Made by a program: the position numbers and the translations under genes
The notes under the pieces: generated by a model
The model's database searches: none
Seen by the model: the letters and a program-made list of their open reading frames with translations, nothing else
What the model was told of the DNA's origin: nothing
Shown: positions 57,609 through 64,000 of the stretch, piece by piece
Layout of the letters: each line of letters begins with the position of its first letter
Position numbering within the stretch: the first letter of the stretch is position 1
Source of the DNA: Aquamicrobium lusatiense
Lineage (GTDB): Bacteria > Pseudomonadota > Alphaproteobacteria > Rhizobiales > Rhizobiaceae
Assembly (NCBI RefSeq): GCF_014201615.1
Contig: NZ_JACHEU010000001.1
Span: 1,631,631-1,695,630, forward strand
DNA: 64,000 bases
Direction: 5' to 3'

Positions 57609-59378
57609 CTACTGCACCAGAAGGGCGCGTCCGCACGTCGCTCCGGTGACGCGTACATCGGCTTGACCGAGGCTGATGCCGAGCATGCCGAGGAGATTGT
57701 AGAGCAGTTTATCCAGAGCTGGAGTTACGCCCCGTAATGCTGGCGATACGGCTGCGGTCACCGTGCCAAGCAGCACCTTCAGGTCGATACCCAACCCCAG
57801 CGGCTCAACCGACAATTCCAGATCGTCAATCAGCGTTGATGTCAGAGACGAGGTGTAGTCACTCGTCGTTGCAGTTTTGATGACTTTTGTATCGATGTCC
57901 GAGCGTGTGAAAGTAAGGTGATCCGGCACGCCATTGCCCATTCTGGCGTGAGCGTATCCCTTGATTTTGATCAGATCGAGTTTGATCAGCAGCAGTTTGA
58001 GGCTGACATCGGCGATTGCGACAGGGCGAAACAGCAAGCGGCGTGTAAAGTCGGCAAACCCCGAACCGTAGGCTTCAGCGATATAGAGCTCGGCGATACC
58101 CGGCGTCGTGTCTATCGTGACCCGCAGGCTTTCCGGCCGGCCGGTAGGGCATTCGATCGACTTCAGCCTTGCCTCGGCATAGGCGACCTCGACATGCAGC
58201 GGCAGGTTGATCGAGAGAAGATGAATGCCGCCGCCGAGATTGCTCGACAAGGGGCTGACGGAGGCGACGAGGCTGACGCGCGTCTGGGCCGTTCGCACGA
58301 CCGTTCCCTCTTCGCCCACCGCCAGCCATGGCGAGCGCTGTGGCGGCTCGCCGATTGCAATCTTCAGCGTGAGGCCACCAAGACCGGGCAACATGCCGCC
58401 AAGATTGGCGGCCACCATATTGTCCCCATTGGCGATCGCAGCACTTGCAGTCAGCATGGAAAGCACGTTGGCTGCTATGTCCAGCCCGGCAGGGCGCTGG
58501 CCGATGCCGAGCTGACCCACGGAGCCAAGATCGATCAGCGTGTTCAGGGACACCAGCAGACTGGCGCTCGATTGCGCGCCCAGAGTTTGCAGGGCGATGC
58601 GGCTGACACTGTCGAGGCCGGGAACATCGGCCATGGCGGCAGCAATCTGGCCAACGGTGGCTGTTGTGGAAAGCAGATCGGAATAGGTTAGTGCGGTGGC
58701 GTTTGTGCGAATGGCCAGAGCATCCAGAAATGACAGGACGCTGACGTCGGCCGCTGCCAGTGCGTTGTAGTCCATGACGTTCAGATTGATGTTGCCGCCG
58801 AGCAGGGCGCCAAGCAGGGCATTGGCCAGTCCGCCGTCGAGTTTGAGCAGGCGCGAGCCTACGGAAAAGGCGGCCTCGGATTTCATGCTGGCTATGGCCG
58901 ATGTGCCGATGACCGGCGGAGCCATCACGCTGCTGCCGAAATAGAGGTTGCCGAGCTTTTCCATTGAAACCTGGACTGCGTTGTAAGGTTGCTTTCCCGG
59001 TACGAAACGGCTTGCGCGCGGCTTGGACGGGTCGGGGGTGTAGCGGCCGCGAATGACGTTGGCGACCGGCCGGCCCGGCAAGGGTTTCGTAGTGTTTCCC
59101 GCGCCGCGCACCAGAACCTGACCAAGGCCATTGTCGCTGAAGGTGGCGGCAACCATCGCTTCCGCCTTGCTTATGTTGCCGGTGGCGGCGATAGCGGCGA
59201 TGTCGGTTATCGCCTGCGCATGGCGCCGTTCGGTGTAGAGAGATCCCTGATCCACCGCGAAGGCGGTGAGAACCACGGCAAAGGGCATGATCAGCGCGGT
59301 CATCACCGCGAAGTTGCCAGTCCTGTTCCTGAGAAAATTCCGGGACGATTGCGTGGCCGCAGCCGGAGGTTCATGCAT
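57609..59378 (-). CDS. TadG-related pilus-assembly protein
   Basis: A 589-residue protein with one membrane helix near the N-terminus, within the segment RTGNFAVMTALIMPFAVVLT, and the TadE/G-type continuation VDQGSLYTERRHAQAITDIA. The large remainder is beta-rich and periplasmic, with no recognised enzyme motif; the last 60 residues contain a short hydrophobic helix. The start at 59378 overlaps the TadE stop (TGATG), so the two are coupled. No prepilin (flp), secretin or ATPase genes (cpa/tad) are in the window, so the pair is detached from a pilus operon or has another role. Confidence 0.82.
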   Translation of the reverse strand: MHEPPAAATQSSRNFLRNRTGNFAVMTALIMPFAVVLTAFAVDQGSLYTERRHAQAITDIAAIAATGNISKAEAMVAATFSDNGLGQVLVRGAGNTTKPLPGRPVANVIRGRYTPDPSKPRASRFVPGKQPYNAVQVSMEKLGNLYFGSSVMAPPVIGTSAIASMKSEAAFSVGSRLLKLDGGLANALLGALLGGNINLNVMDYNALAAADVSVLSFLDALAIRTNATALTYSDLLSTTATVGQIAAAMADVPGLDSVSRIALQTLGAQSSASLLVSLNTLIDLGSVGQLGIGQRPAGLDIAANVLSMLTASAAIANGDNMVAANLGGMLPGLGGLTLKIAIGEPPQRSPWLAVGEEGTVVRTAQTRVSLVASVSPLSSNLGGGIHLLSINLPLHVEVAYAEARLKSIECPTGRPESLRVTIDTTPGIAELYIAEAYGSGFADFTRRLLFRPVAIADVSLKLLLIKLDLIKIKGYAHARMGNGVPDHLTFTRSDIDTKVIKTATTSDYTSSLTSTLIDDLELSVEPLGLGIDLKVLLGTVTAAVSPALRGVTPALDKLLYNLLGMLGISLGQADVRVTGATCGRALLVQ

Positions 59379-59863
59379 CACAGTCCTCCTATCCGGATCG
59401 TGGACTGCCGCCGGATCGTCTTTCCCGGCATGGCTACGCCCTCGAAAAGACCCCATATCGGCAGATTGGATGCGTCATAGGCAACGGCTACGACGAACTG
59501 GCTGCCATCGGCGGCGCTGTCATGAGCGTCGACAGTGAGCTTCGTGGCGTCGACGAATGCATATCCCGACCCGTTGCGGTTTATGAAGTCCGTTACCAGC
59601 GCTCTGCGCTCGGAAGCGGACAGTCCGCTCATGGCGATGCGCGCGGCATCGGCGGCCAGTTGCTGGACTGAATGGCTGGCACCGAAATAGATGCCGTAAG
59701 CGATCATTCCCAATATAAGCAGGAGGAAAATCGGGGAGAGAATGGCGAATTCGACGGCCGCTGCAGCCCGTCTACACCGAAGGAATACGCAGAGGCGTTT
59801 CGGCAAATAGCAGATCAAGACACCCTCCAAATTGATATTCAACTTACGAGTGTTCGATTTCAA
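59378..59863 (-). CDS. TadE-like pseudopilin-related protein
   Basis: A 161-residue protein with a short cytoplasmic N-terminus, the TadE signature CRRAAAAVEFAILSPIFLLL (Glu preceding the hydrophobic helix, as in prepilin-like proteins), and then a periplasmic domain of about 100 residues with no motif. The family are minor pseudopilins of tight-adherence pili processed by the TadV/CpaA peptidase. The first 30 residues are atypical, so an internal start is possible. It is followed, with overlapping stop and start, by the TadG-like gene. Confidence 0.8.
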   Translation of the reverse strand: MKSNTRKLNINLEGVLICYLPKRLCVFLRCRRAAAAVEFAILSPIFLLLILGMIAYGIYFGASHSVQQLAADAARIAMSGLSASERRALVTDFINRNGSGYAFVDATKLTVDAHDSAADGSQFVVAVAYDASNLPIWGLFEGVAMPGKTIRRQSTIRIGGL

Positions 59864-59927
59864 GATTTTAACTTTAAGATGAAAAGATTAAGCAATGATT
59901 GCGAACCTCGGGATGTGTGGTTCGTGC

Positions 59928-59955
59928 TTGATCGATATATTTCAGCTTATATAAC
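59928..59955 (+). promoter_or_regulatory. Candidate sigma70-type promoter of the metal-chelate ABC operon
   Basis: TTGATC (59928) and TATAAC (59950) are separated by 16 bp in an AT-rich gap, 33 bp before the start of the binding-protein gene. No Fur or Irr box was identified. Confidence 0.45.
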
Positions 59956-59987
59956 CATGGAAACGTCACTGGTTCCGGAAACCCCCA

Positions 59988-61031
59988 ATGTTCCCAATTC
60001 GCCTGCTGCTTGTCGCCTTTGCTGCTCTGCAACTGGTTCTCATGCCTGCTCTTGCGCAGGCGGCACGGCTTTTCACGGACGCTGCGGGAAGGTCTGTCGA
60101 AATACCCGACAGGGTAGAGCGCGTGCTTGCAGCGGGGCCACCTGCTTCCGTGCTGCTTTATGTGGTGTCGCCGGAAAAAATGGTGGGCTGGGTGCGTTCG
60201 CCATCGGATGCGGAAAAGCAGTTTCTCGCCGAGCCGTATCGGGACTTGCCGGAGACCGGCCGGCTCACCGGACGCGGCAACACCGCCAATATCGAAATGG
60301 TGCTGTCGATGAAGCCGGACATCATCATCGATGTCGGCACCATCGATCCGACCTACGCTTCACTGGCCGACAGGGTGCAGGAGCAGACCGGCATTCCCTA
60401 TGTGCTGATCGACGGCGCCTTTCTGCGCACGCCGGAAACCCTGCGCGAGGTGGCTGGCCTGCTGGGGGTAGAAGCACGCGGTGAGGAACTGGCTTCCTAT
60501 GCCGAGCGCACGATGGCATGGCAGAAGGAGACGGTTGCCGATATCGCTCCGGAAGACCGACCGAAGGTCTATTACGGGCGCGGGCCGGACGGACTTGAGA
60601 CCGGCTCCGCCGGCTCCATCAATATGGAAATTCTCGATGTTGTGGGCGCTCACAACGTTGCAGCGCTCGCGGGATCGGGAGGGCTGTCGAACGTTTCGAT
60701 CGAGCAGGTTCTCGGATGGAACCCCGATGTCATTTTGACGCTCAGCCCGGAATTTCAGAAATCCGTGAAGACGGACCCGACATGGGCGAACCTGAAGGCG
60801 GTGAAGGACGCCCGGGTCTACCGCGCGCCGACGTTGCCATTCGGCTGGTTCGACTCCCCGCCCGGCGTCAACCGGCTGATGTCGGTGACGTGGCTGACGG
60901 AAATCCTCTATCCGGGCAAGGCGGAATTCGACATGGGCGAGCGGACGCGCGAATTCTACCGTCTCTTCTATCAGGTCGAACTCACGCAAGAGCAGATTGA
61001 CCAGCTTCTGGCGGATTCCGCGATAAAATGA
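59988..61031 (+). CDS. Metal-chelate ABC transporter substrate-binding protein (FecB/BtuF-like)
   Basis: A 347-residue periplasmic protein with a signal peptide (MFPIRLLLV to ALAQAAR), then the type-III binding fold: FTDAAGRSVEIPDRVERVLA, PDIIIDVGTIDPTYASLADR, GIPYVLIDGAF and the C-terminal lobe. It binds an iron siderophore, cobalamin or molybdate-type ligand; the ligand cannot be told. The internal VVSPEKMVGWVR segment and length are like the iron-binding PF01497 group. It is coupled (ATGA) to the permease gene, opposite a TonB-receptor gene. Confidence 0.9.
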   Translation: MFPIRLLLVAFAALQLVLMPALAQAARLFTDAAGRSVEIPDRVERVLAAGPPASVLLYVVSPEKMVGWVRSPSDAEKQFLAEPYRDLPETGRLTGRGNTANIEMVLSMKPDIIIDVGTIDPTYASLADRVQEQTGIPYVLIDGAFLRTPETLREVAGLLGVEARGEELASYAERTMAWQKETVADIAPEDRPKVYYGRGPDGLETGSAGSINMEILDVVGAHNVAALAGSGGLSNVSIEQVLGWNPDVILTLSPEFQKSVKTDPTWANLKAVKDARVYRAPTLPFGWFDSPPGVNRLMSVTWLTEILYPGKAEFDMGERTREFYRLFYQVELTQEQIDQLLADSAIK

Positions 61032-62077
61032 GCAAAAGCGGGGCGCTGCCAGAGGCCGGCAGTCGGGCAGGGCGCTCTCTTTTCCCGGTGCTGCTCCCGC
61101 CTTTGCTGCTGGCAGTCGTCGTAATACTGGCCCTTTCGGCCGGGAAATATGACGTTTCCCTTTCCGATATGGCGCGAGTGGTCTGGTCGCGCCTGACAGG
61201 AACACCGAGTGGTTTGGATGCCACCATCGAGACGGTGGTCTGGAATGTGCGTCTGCCGCGGGTGCTGGCGGGGCTGCTTGTGGGAGCCTCGCTTGCGACA
61301 GCGGGTTGCGTCTATCAGGGCCTGTTCCGCAATCCTTTGGTGTCGCCCGACATTCTGGGCGTTTCCGCCGGTGCCAGCCTCGGCGCCGTTGGCGGCATTT
61401 TCCTGTCCCTGCCGGTCCTGGCCATACAGGGCATGGCCTTTGCCGGCGGCCTTGCGGCTGTCGCGCTGGTCTATGCGATCGGGTCGATGGTGCGCGGCCG
61501 CGATCCCGTGCTCGTGCTCGTGCTCGCCGGCGTGGCGGTGGGCGCTCTGGTCGGGGCGTGCATTTCCCTTCTCAAGGTACTTGCCGACCCCTACAACCAG
61601 TTGCCCGCCATCACCTTCTGGCTGCTGGGAAGCCTCGCCAGCATCACCCGCGCCGATGCCGCGTCCATCCTGCCGGCCATGCTGCTGGGGCTGGTGCCGA
61701 TGGTGCTTCTACGCTGGCGCATGAACCTGATGACGCTCGACGAGGAGGAGGCGCGCGCACTCGGCATTGAGACCGGGCGCCTGCGCCTTGTTCTGGTGTC
61801 GGCCGCCACGCTGATGACGGCGGCCGCGGTTTCCGTTTCCGGCATTATCGGCTGGGTGGGGCTGGTGATGCCCCACATAGCCCGCAGCCTTGTGGGACCG
61901 GATTTCGGCCGCCTGCTGCCGGCCTCCCTCATGCTCGGCGGCGGCTACATGGTTGGCGTGGATGCGCTGGCAAGGACCATTGCCGGGATCGAGGTGCCGC
62001 TCGGCATCCTGACGGCGGTGATCGGCGCGCCGTTCTTCCTATGGCTGCTGGTGAGCGGGAGGCGCGGATGGCAGTGA
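61028..62077 (+). CDS. FecCD-family ABC permease
   Basis: A 349-residue integral membrane protein with about 10 helices. Characteristic segments are VVWNVRLPRVLAGLLVGASL near the start, then GVYQGLFRNPL-like (here CVYQGLFRNPLVSPDILGVS), and SVSGIIGWVGLVMPHIARSL followed by LVGPDFGRLLPASLMLGGGY. These identify the BtuCD/FecCD permease family, which forms a homodimer with two ATPases. It overlaps the preceding and following genes by 4 and 10 nt. Confidence 0.95.
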   Translation: MSKSGALPEAGSRAGRSLFPVLLPPLLLAVVVILALSAGKYDVSLSDMARVVWSRLTGTPSGLDATIETVVWNVRLPRVLAGLLVGASLATAGCVYQGLFRNPLVSPDILGVSAGASLGAVGGIFLSLPVLAIQGMAFAGGLAAVALVYAIGSMVRGRDPVLVLVLAGVAVGALVGACISLLKVLADPYNQLPAITFWLLGSLASITRADAASILPAMLLGLVPMVLLRWRMNLMTLDEEEARALGIETGRLRLVLVSAATLMTAAAVSVSGIIGWVGLVMPHIARSLVGPDFGRLLPASLMLGGGYMVGVDALARTIAGIEVPLGILTAVIGAPFFLWLLVSGRRGWQ

Positions 62078-62862
62078 TGATGTCCGCTCAGGATCTGGCC
62101 TTCGGCTATGGTGGCAAGGCCATAGGGCAGGGGGTCGACATCTCCGTCAACTCAGGCGAGGTGATGTGCCTGATGGGACCCAACGGGTGCGGCAAGACCA
62201 CGCTGTTTCGCACCCTGCTTGGCCTTCTGCCGCCGCTGGGTGGCCGTCTGGAGATGCGGGGCAGGCCGGTGCAGGCCTATACGAGGGCGGAATTCGCCCG
62301 TCATGTCGCCTATGTGCCGCAGGCGGGCTCGTCCTATTTTCCGTTCACCGTCCTCAACGTGGTAATGATGGCGCGGGCGAGCCGCATCGGCACTTTCGCC
62401 ACGCCCTCCGCCCATGACCGGGAATTGTCTTTTGCCGCGCTGGACCGGCTTGGTCTTTCGCATCTCGCCGAACGCTCCTTCAACGAGATCAGCGGCGGAG
62501 AGCGGCAGATGACCCTGATTGCGCGTGCGCTGGTGCAGGAGGCGGAACTGATCGTCATGGACGAACCGACCGCCAGCCTCGACTTCGGCAATCAGGCGCG
62601 CGTGCTCGACTGCATCAACGAACTGCGTGGGTCCGGTCTTTCCATCGTTTTGTCGACGCACGATCCCGGGCATGCCTTCGCCTGTGCGGACCGGGCGGTA
62701 CTGATGAAGCAGGGGCGTGTGGTCGCTGATGGCTCGCCCAGCGAGGCGGTGACGCCGGAGAGCCTGCACGGCCTTTATGGCGTGGAGGTTGCCGTGGAAT
62801 TCATGCAGGGTGCCGGGCGAAGCATATGCGCCCCCGCGCTCGGCCGCTTCCGTCAGGAGTAA
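62068..62862 (+). CDS. FecE-type ABC ATPase
   Basis: A 264-residue ATPase with Walker A GPNGCGKTT, signature ISGGERQMTLIARALVQ, Walker B LIVMDEPTASLDFG and the switch His in LSTHDPGH. The ATG at 62068 lies behind GGGAGG and overlaps the permease stop by 10 nt; a further upstream start at 62041 is rejected. The final 25 residues are basic and unlike the core. It powers import by the permease at 61028. trmO follows after 3 nt. Confidence 0.94.
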   Translation: MAVMMSAQDLAFGYGGKAIGQGVDISVNSGEVMCLMGPNGCGKTTLFRTLLGLLPPLGGRLEMRGRPVQAYTRAEFARHVAYVPQAGSSYFPFTVLNVVMMARASRIGTFATPSAHDRELSFAALDRLGLSHLAERSFNEISGGERQMTLIARALVQEAELIVMDEPTASLDFGNQARVLDCINELRGSGLSIVLSTHDPGHAFACADRAVLMKQGRVVADGSPSEAVTPESLHGLYGVEVAVEFMQGAGRSICAPALGRFRQE

Positions 62863-62865
62863 GGG

Positions 62866-63357
62866 ATGGTGAGGGAAAACGAAATCCGCGAGGGCGAGCG
62901 GGCCGTGGAGATGCCGCCGGCGAGCGATGCAGGGTTGATCTTCATCGGCCGCATTCACACGCCCTGGACCTCGCGCATGATGACGCCGCGCCAGGGCCGG
63001 CGCGACGGCCCGGTGTGCCGCATCGAAGTGTTCGAGCCATGGGTGGCGGCGCTGGCCAATATCGAAGAGTTCGATGAACTGGAAGTGCTGTACTGGCTGC
63101 ACATGTCGCGGCGTGATCTGGTGCTGCAAAGCCCCGCCAGCGATGGCACGTCTCGCGGAACCTTCTCCATCCGCTCGCCGGTGCGGCCCAATCCGATCGG
63201 CACCTCGATCGTGACGCTGGCCGGACGCGAGGCAAACACGCTTCTGGTGCGCGGCCTCGATTGCCTCGACGGCACGCCACTGCTCGACCTGAAGCCGGAG
63301 CGGACCGGTTTCACCCCCATCGCCCCGCCACAGCCGGGCGATTTCGAGGTCGGTTAA
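62866..63357 (+). CDS. trmO: tRNA A37 N6-methyltransferase TrmO family (TsaA domain)
   Basis: A 163-residue TsaA/UPF0066 beta-barrel protein. It begins with [20 protein letters not shown] and contains the family signature [18 protein letters not shown], followed by [13 protein letters not shown]. TrmO uses SAM to methylate N6-threonylcarbamoyl-adenosine 37 of certain tRNAs. Here it is the last gene of a metal-chelate ABC operon, 3 nt after the ATPase; such pairing occurs in other bacteria and archaea, so this short, single-domain form may serve another methylation. The stop codon lies within a palindromic repeat. Confidence 0.9.
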   Translation: MVRENEIREGERAVEMPPASDAGLIFIGRIHTPWTSRMMTPRQGRRDGPVCRIEVFEPWVAALANIEEFDELEVLYWLHMSRRDLVLQSPASDGTSRGTFSIRSPVRPNPIGTSIVTLAGREANTLLVRGLDCLDGTPLLDLKPERTGFTPIAPPQPGDFEVG

Positions 63358-63461
63358 AGCATGTCGCCCGAAAGTGGGAACCGGTTTCGGGACAACGACA
63401 TGTGTGAAAAACCGGAACTTGAAGCGCATAGAGCGAATCTGAAAGATCGCGATACGCTTTG
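63355..63461. repeat. 107-bp palindrome-ended intergenic repeat, copy B
   Basis: Same length and arrangement as the copy at 43670: it starts TAAAGCATGTCGC and ends GCGATACGCTTTG, with GGGAACCGGTTTCGGGA and AGCGAATCTGAAAGATCGCG inside. The inverted ends match at 10 of 13 positions, against 13 of 13 in copy A. Its first TAA is the stop codon of trmO. Confidence 0.9.
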
Positions 63462-63483
63462 AAGGCCCCTTCAGATTTGAAAG

Positions 63484-63518
63484 AGCCGCCGGCGATGCTC
63501 TCGCCGGCGGCTTTGCTT
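63484..63518. terminator. Rho-independent terminator
   Basis: A perfect 12-bp stem (AGCCGCCGGCGA / TCGCCGGCGGCT) with a 5-nt loop, followed by TTTGCTTT, lies between the repeat after trmO and the convergent TonB-receptor gene. Confidence 0.85.
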
Positions 63519-63531
63519 TGGGGAGGATGCC

Positions 63532-64000
63532 TCAGAAAGTGAGGCGGGTCTTGAGATAGAAGCTCCGGCCCGGCTCCGGAAAGCCTTCGGTCAGCTCGTA
63601 GTTCTTGTCGAAGATGTTCCGGACGCCGAAATTGACCGACATGCTGTCGGAGAAGTCGTACTGCATGTTGAGGTTCGCAAGCGCGAAACCGGATGTCTTC
63701 ACATAGCCGCCGTAGGTGGAATCGGACCAGCGCCAGCTCGTCAGCTCGATGTCAGGCGACACCGTGAAATTCTCATACGGCGTCCAGTGGGCATAGATAT
63801 GAGCGGTATGTTCGGGCGTATCGGTCGGCCTCAGATCCGGACGGACGGGATCGTCCAGCTTGCGCTTCAGCCAGGTGTAGTTGCCGCCGATGGTCAGCTC
63901 CGGAAGAACATCCCATTCGCCGCTCAGTTCGATGCCGTAATAGTGCCCGTTGCCGATGTTCTGGTTCTGGGTGAGCTGACCGCCGGTGGAGGTCGTGCCG
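63532..64000 (-). CDS. TonB-dependent outer-membrane receptor, C-terminal part
   Basis: The frame enters at the right edge and ends at 63532; about 156 codons are visible, the last third of the beta-barrel. Alternating strands such as GHYYGIELSGEWDVLPELTI, then LANLNMQYDFSDSMSVNFGV and NIFDKNYELTEGFPEPGRSF, and the final Phe in KTRLTF, are the hallmarks of TonB-dependent receptors (C-terminal aromatic for outer-membrane insertion). It presumably imports the chelate handled by the adjacent FecBCD operon, but the two are convergent and only context suggests this. The 5' part is outside the window. Confidence 0.93.
   Translation of the reverse strand, partial: GTTSTGGQLTQNQNIGNGHYYGIELSGEWDVLPELTIGGNYTWLKRKLDDPVRPDLRPTDTPEHTAHIYAHWTPYENFTVSPDIELTSWRWSDSTYGGYVKTSGFALANLNMQYDFSDSMSVNFGVRNIFDKNYELTEGFPEPGRSFYLKTRLTF

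Overview
The window looks like chromosomal DNA of a GC-rich alphaproteobacterium of the Hyphomicrobiales (Rhizobiales), closest in style to Brucellaceae/Phyllobacteriaceae. The reasons are the cell-cycle DNA methyltransferase CcrM next to a mutY - DUF721 - dsbA - smc block, a fructose ABC operon of the frcR/frcBCA type, a cysD - cysNC (NodQ-like) fusion, a pyruvate phosphate dikinase of rhizobial length, and two copies of a 107-bp palindrome-ended intergenic repeat of the RIME/Bru-RS kind. The genus cannot be fixed from the sequence alone.

Layout. 1-6.9 kb: a truncated PAS-GGDEF-EAL signalling protein, a GNAT acetyltransferase, an M16 processing peptidase and thrC, all leftward, then a lipoprotein. 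6.9-15.5 kb: housekeeping DNA genes (HAD phosphatases, ccrM, mutY, a DciA-like DUF721 protein, a DsbA-like lipoprotein, smc). 16.2-37.0 kb: a large surface-polysaccharide locus inserted between smc and tRNA-Gln/ppdK. 37.5-43.8 kb: tRNA-Gln(UUG), a VOC protein, ppdK, a DUF1499 protein, an MBL hydrolase and bioY. 43.9-50.3 kb: an O-antigen ligase/polymerase-like protein, sulfate activation genes cysD-cysNC-cysQ and another sugar aminotransferase. 50.4-57.6 kb: fructokinase, ROK regulator, frcBCA and phosphoglucomutase. 57.6-59.9 kb: a TadE/TadG pair. 60-64 kb: a FecBCD-type metal-chelate ABC operon ending in trmO, facing the 3' end of a TonB-dependent receptor gene.

The polysaccharide locus encodes, by family, two complete amino-sugar routes. 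One is UDP-GlcNAc 4,6-dehydratase (16.2 kb), aminotransferase (34.7 kb), PglD-like acetyltransferase (34.0 kb) and PglC-like phosphoglycosyltransferase (33.4 kb), which would start the repeat unit on undecaprenyl phosphate with a diacetyl-bacillosamine-like sugar. The other is a WbpA/B/E/D plus WecB/WbpI set, which would make a UDP-diacetamido-dideoxy-hexuronic acid. Three GT4 glycosyltransferases, a Wzx flippase, a Wzy-like polymerase and a Wzz-like chain-length protein complete a Wzx/Wzy-dependent system, with Ugd for UDP-GlcA and a possible ligase at 43.9 kb.

The most unusual observation is in the WbpA-like gene. A perfect 70-bp tandem duplication (20064-20203), which alone would shift the frame, exactly offsets an apparent 1-nt loss in a G tract, leaving an open gene with a 23-codon insert. 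The next gene, the polymerase, is split into two overlapping frames, probably by a second 1-nt lesion. The locus may therefore be switching, decaying or recently repaired.
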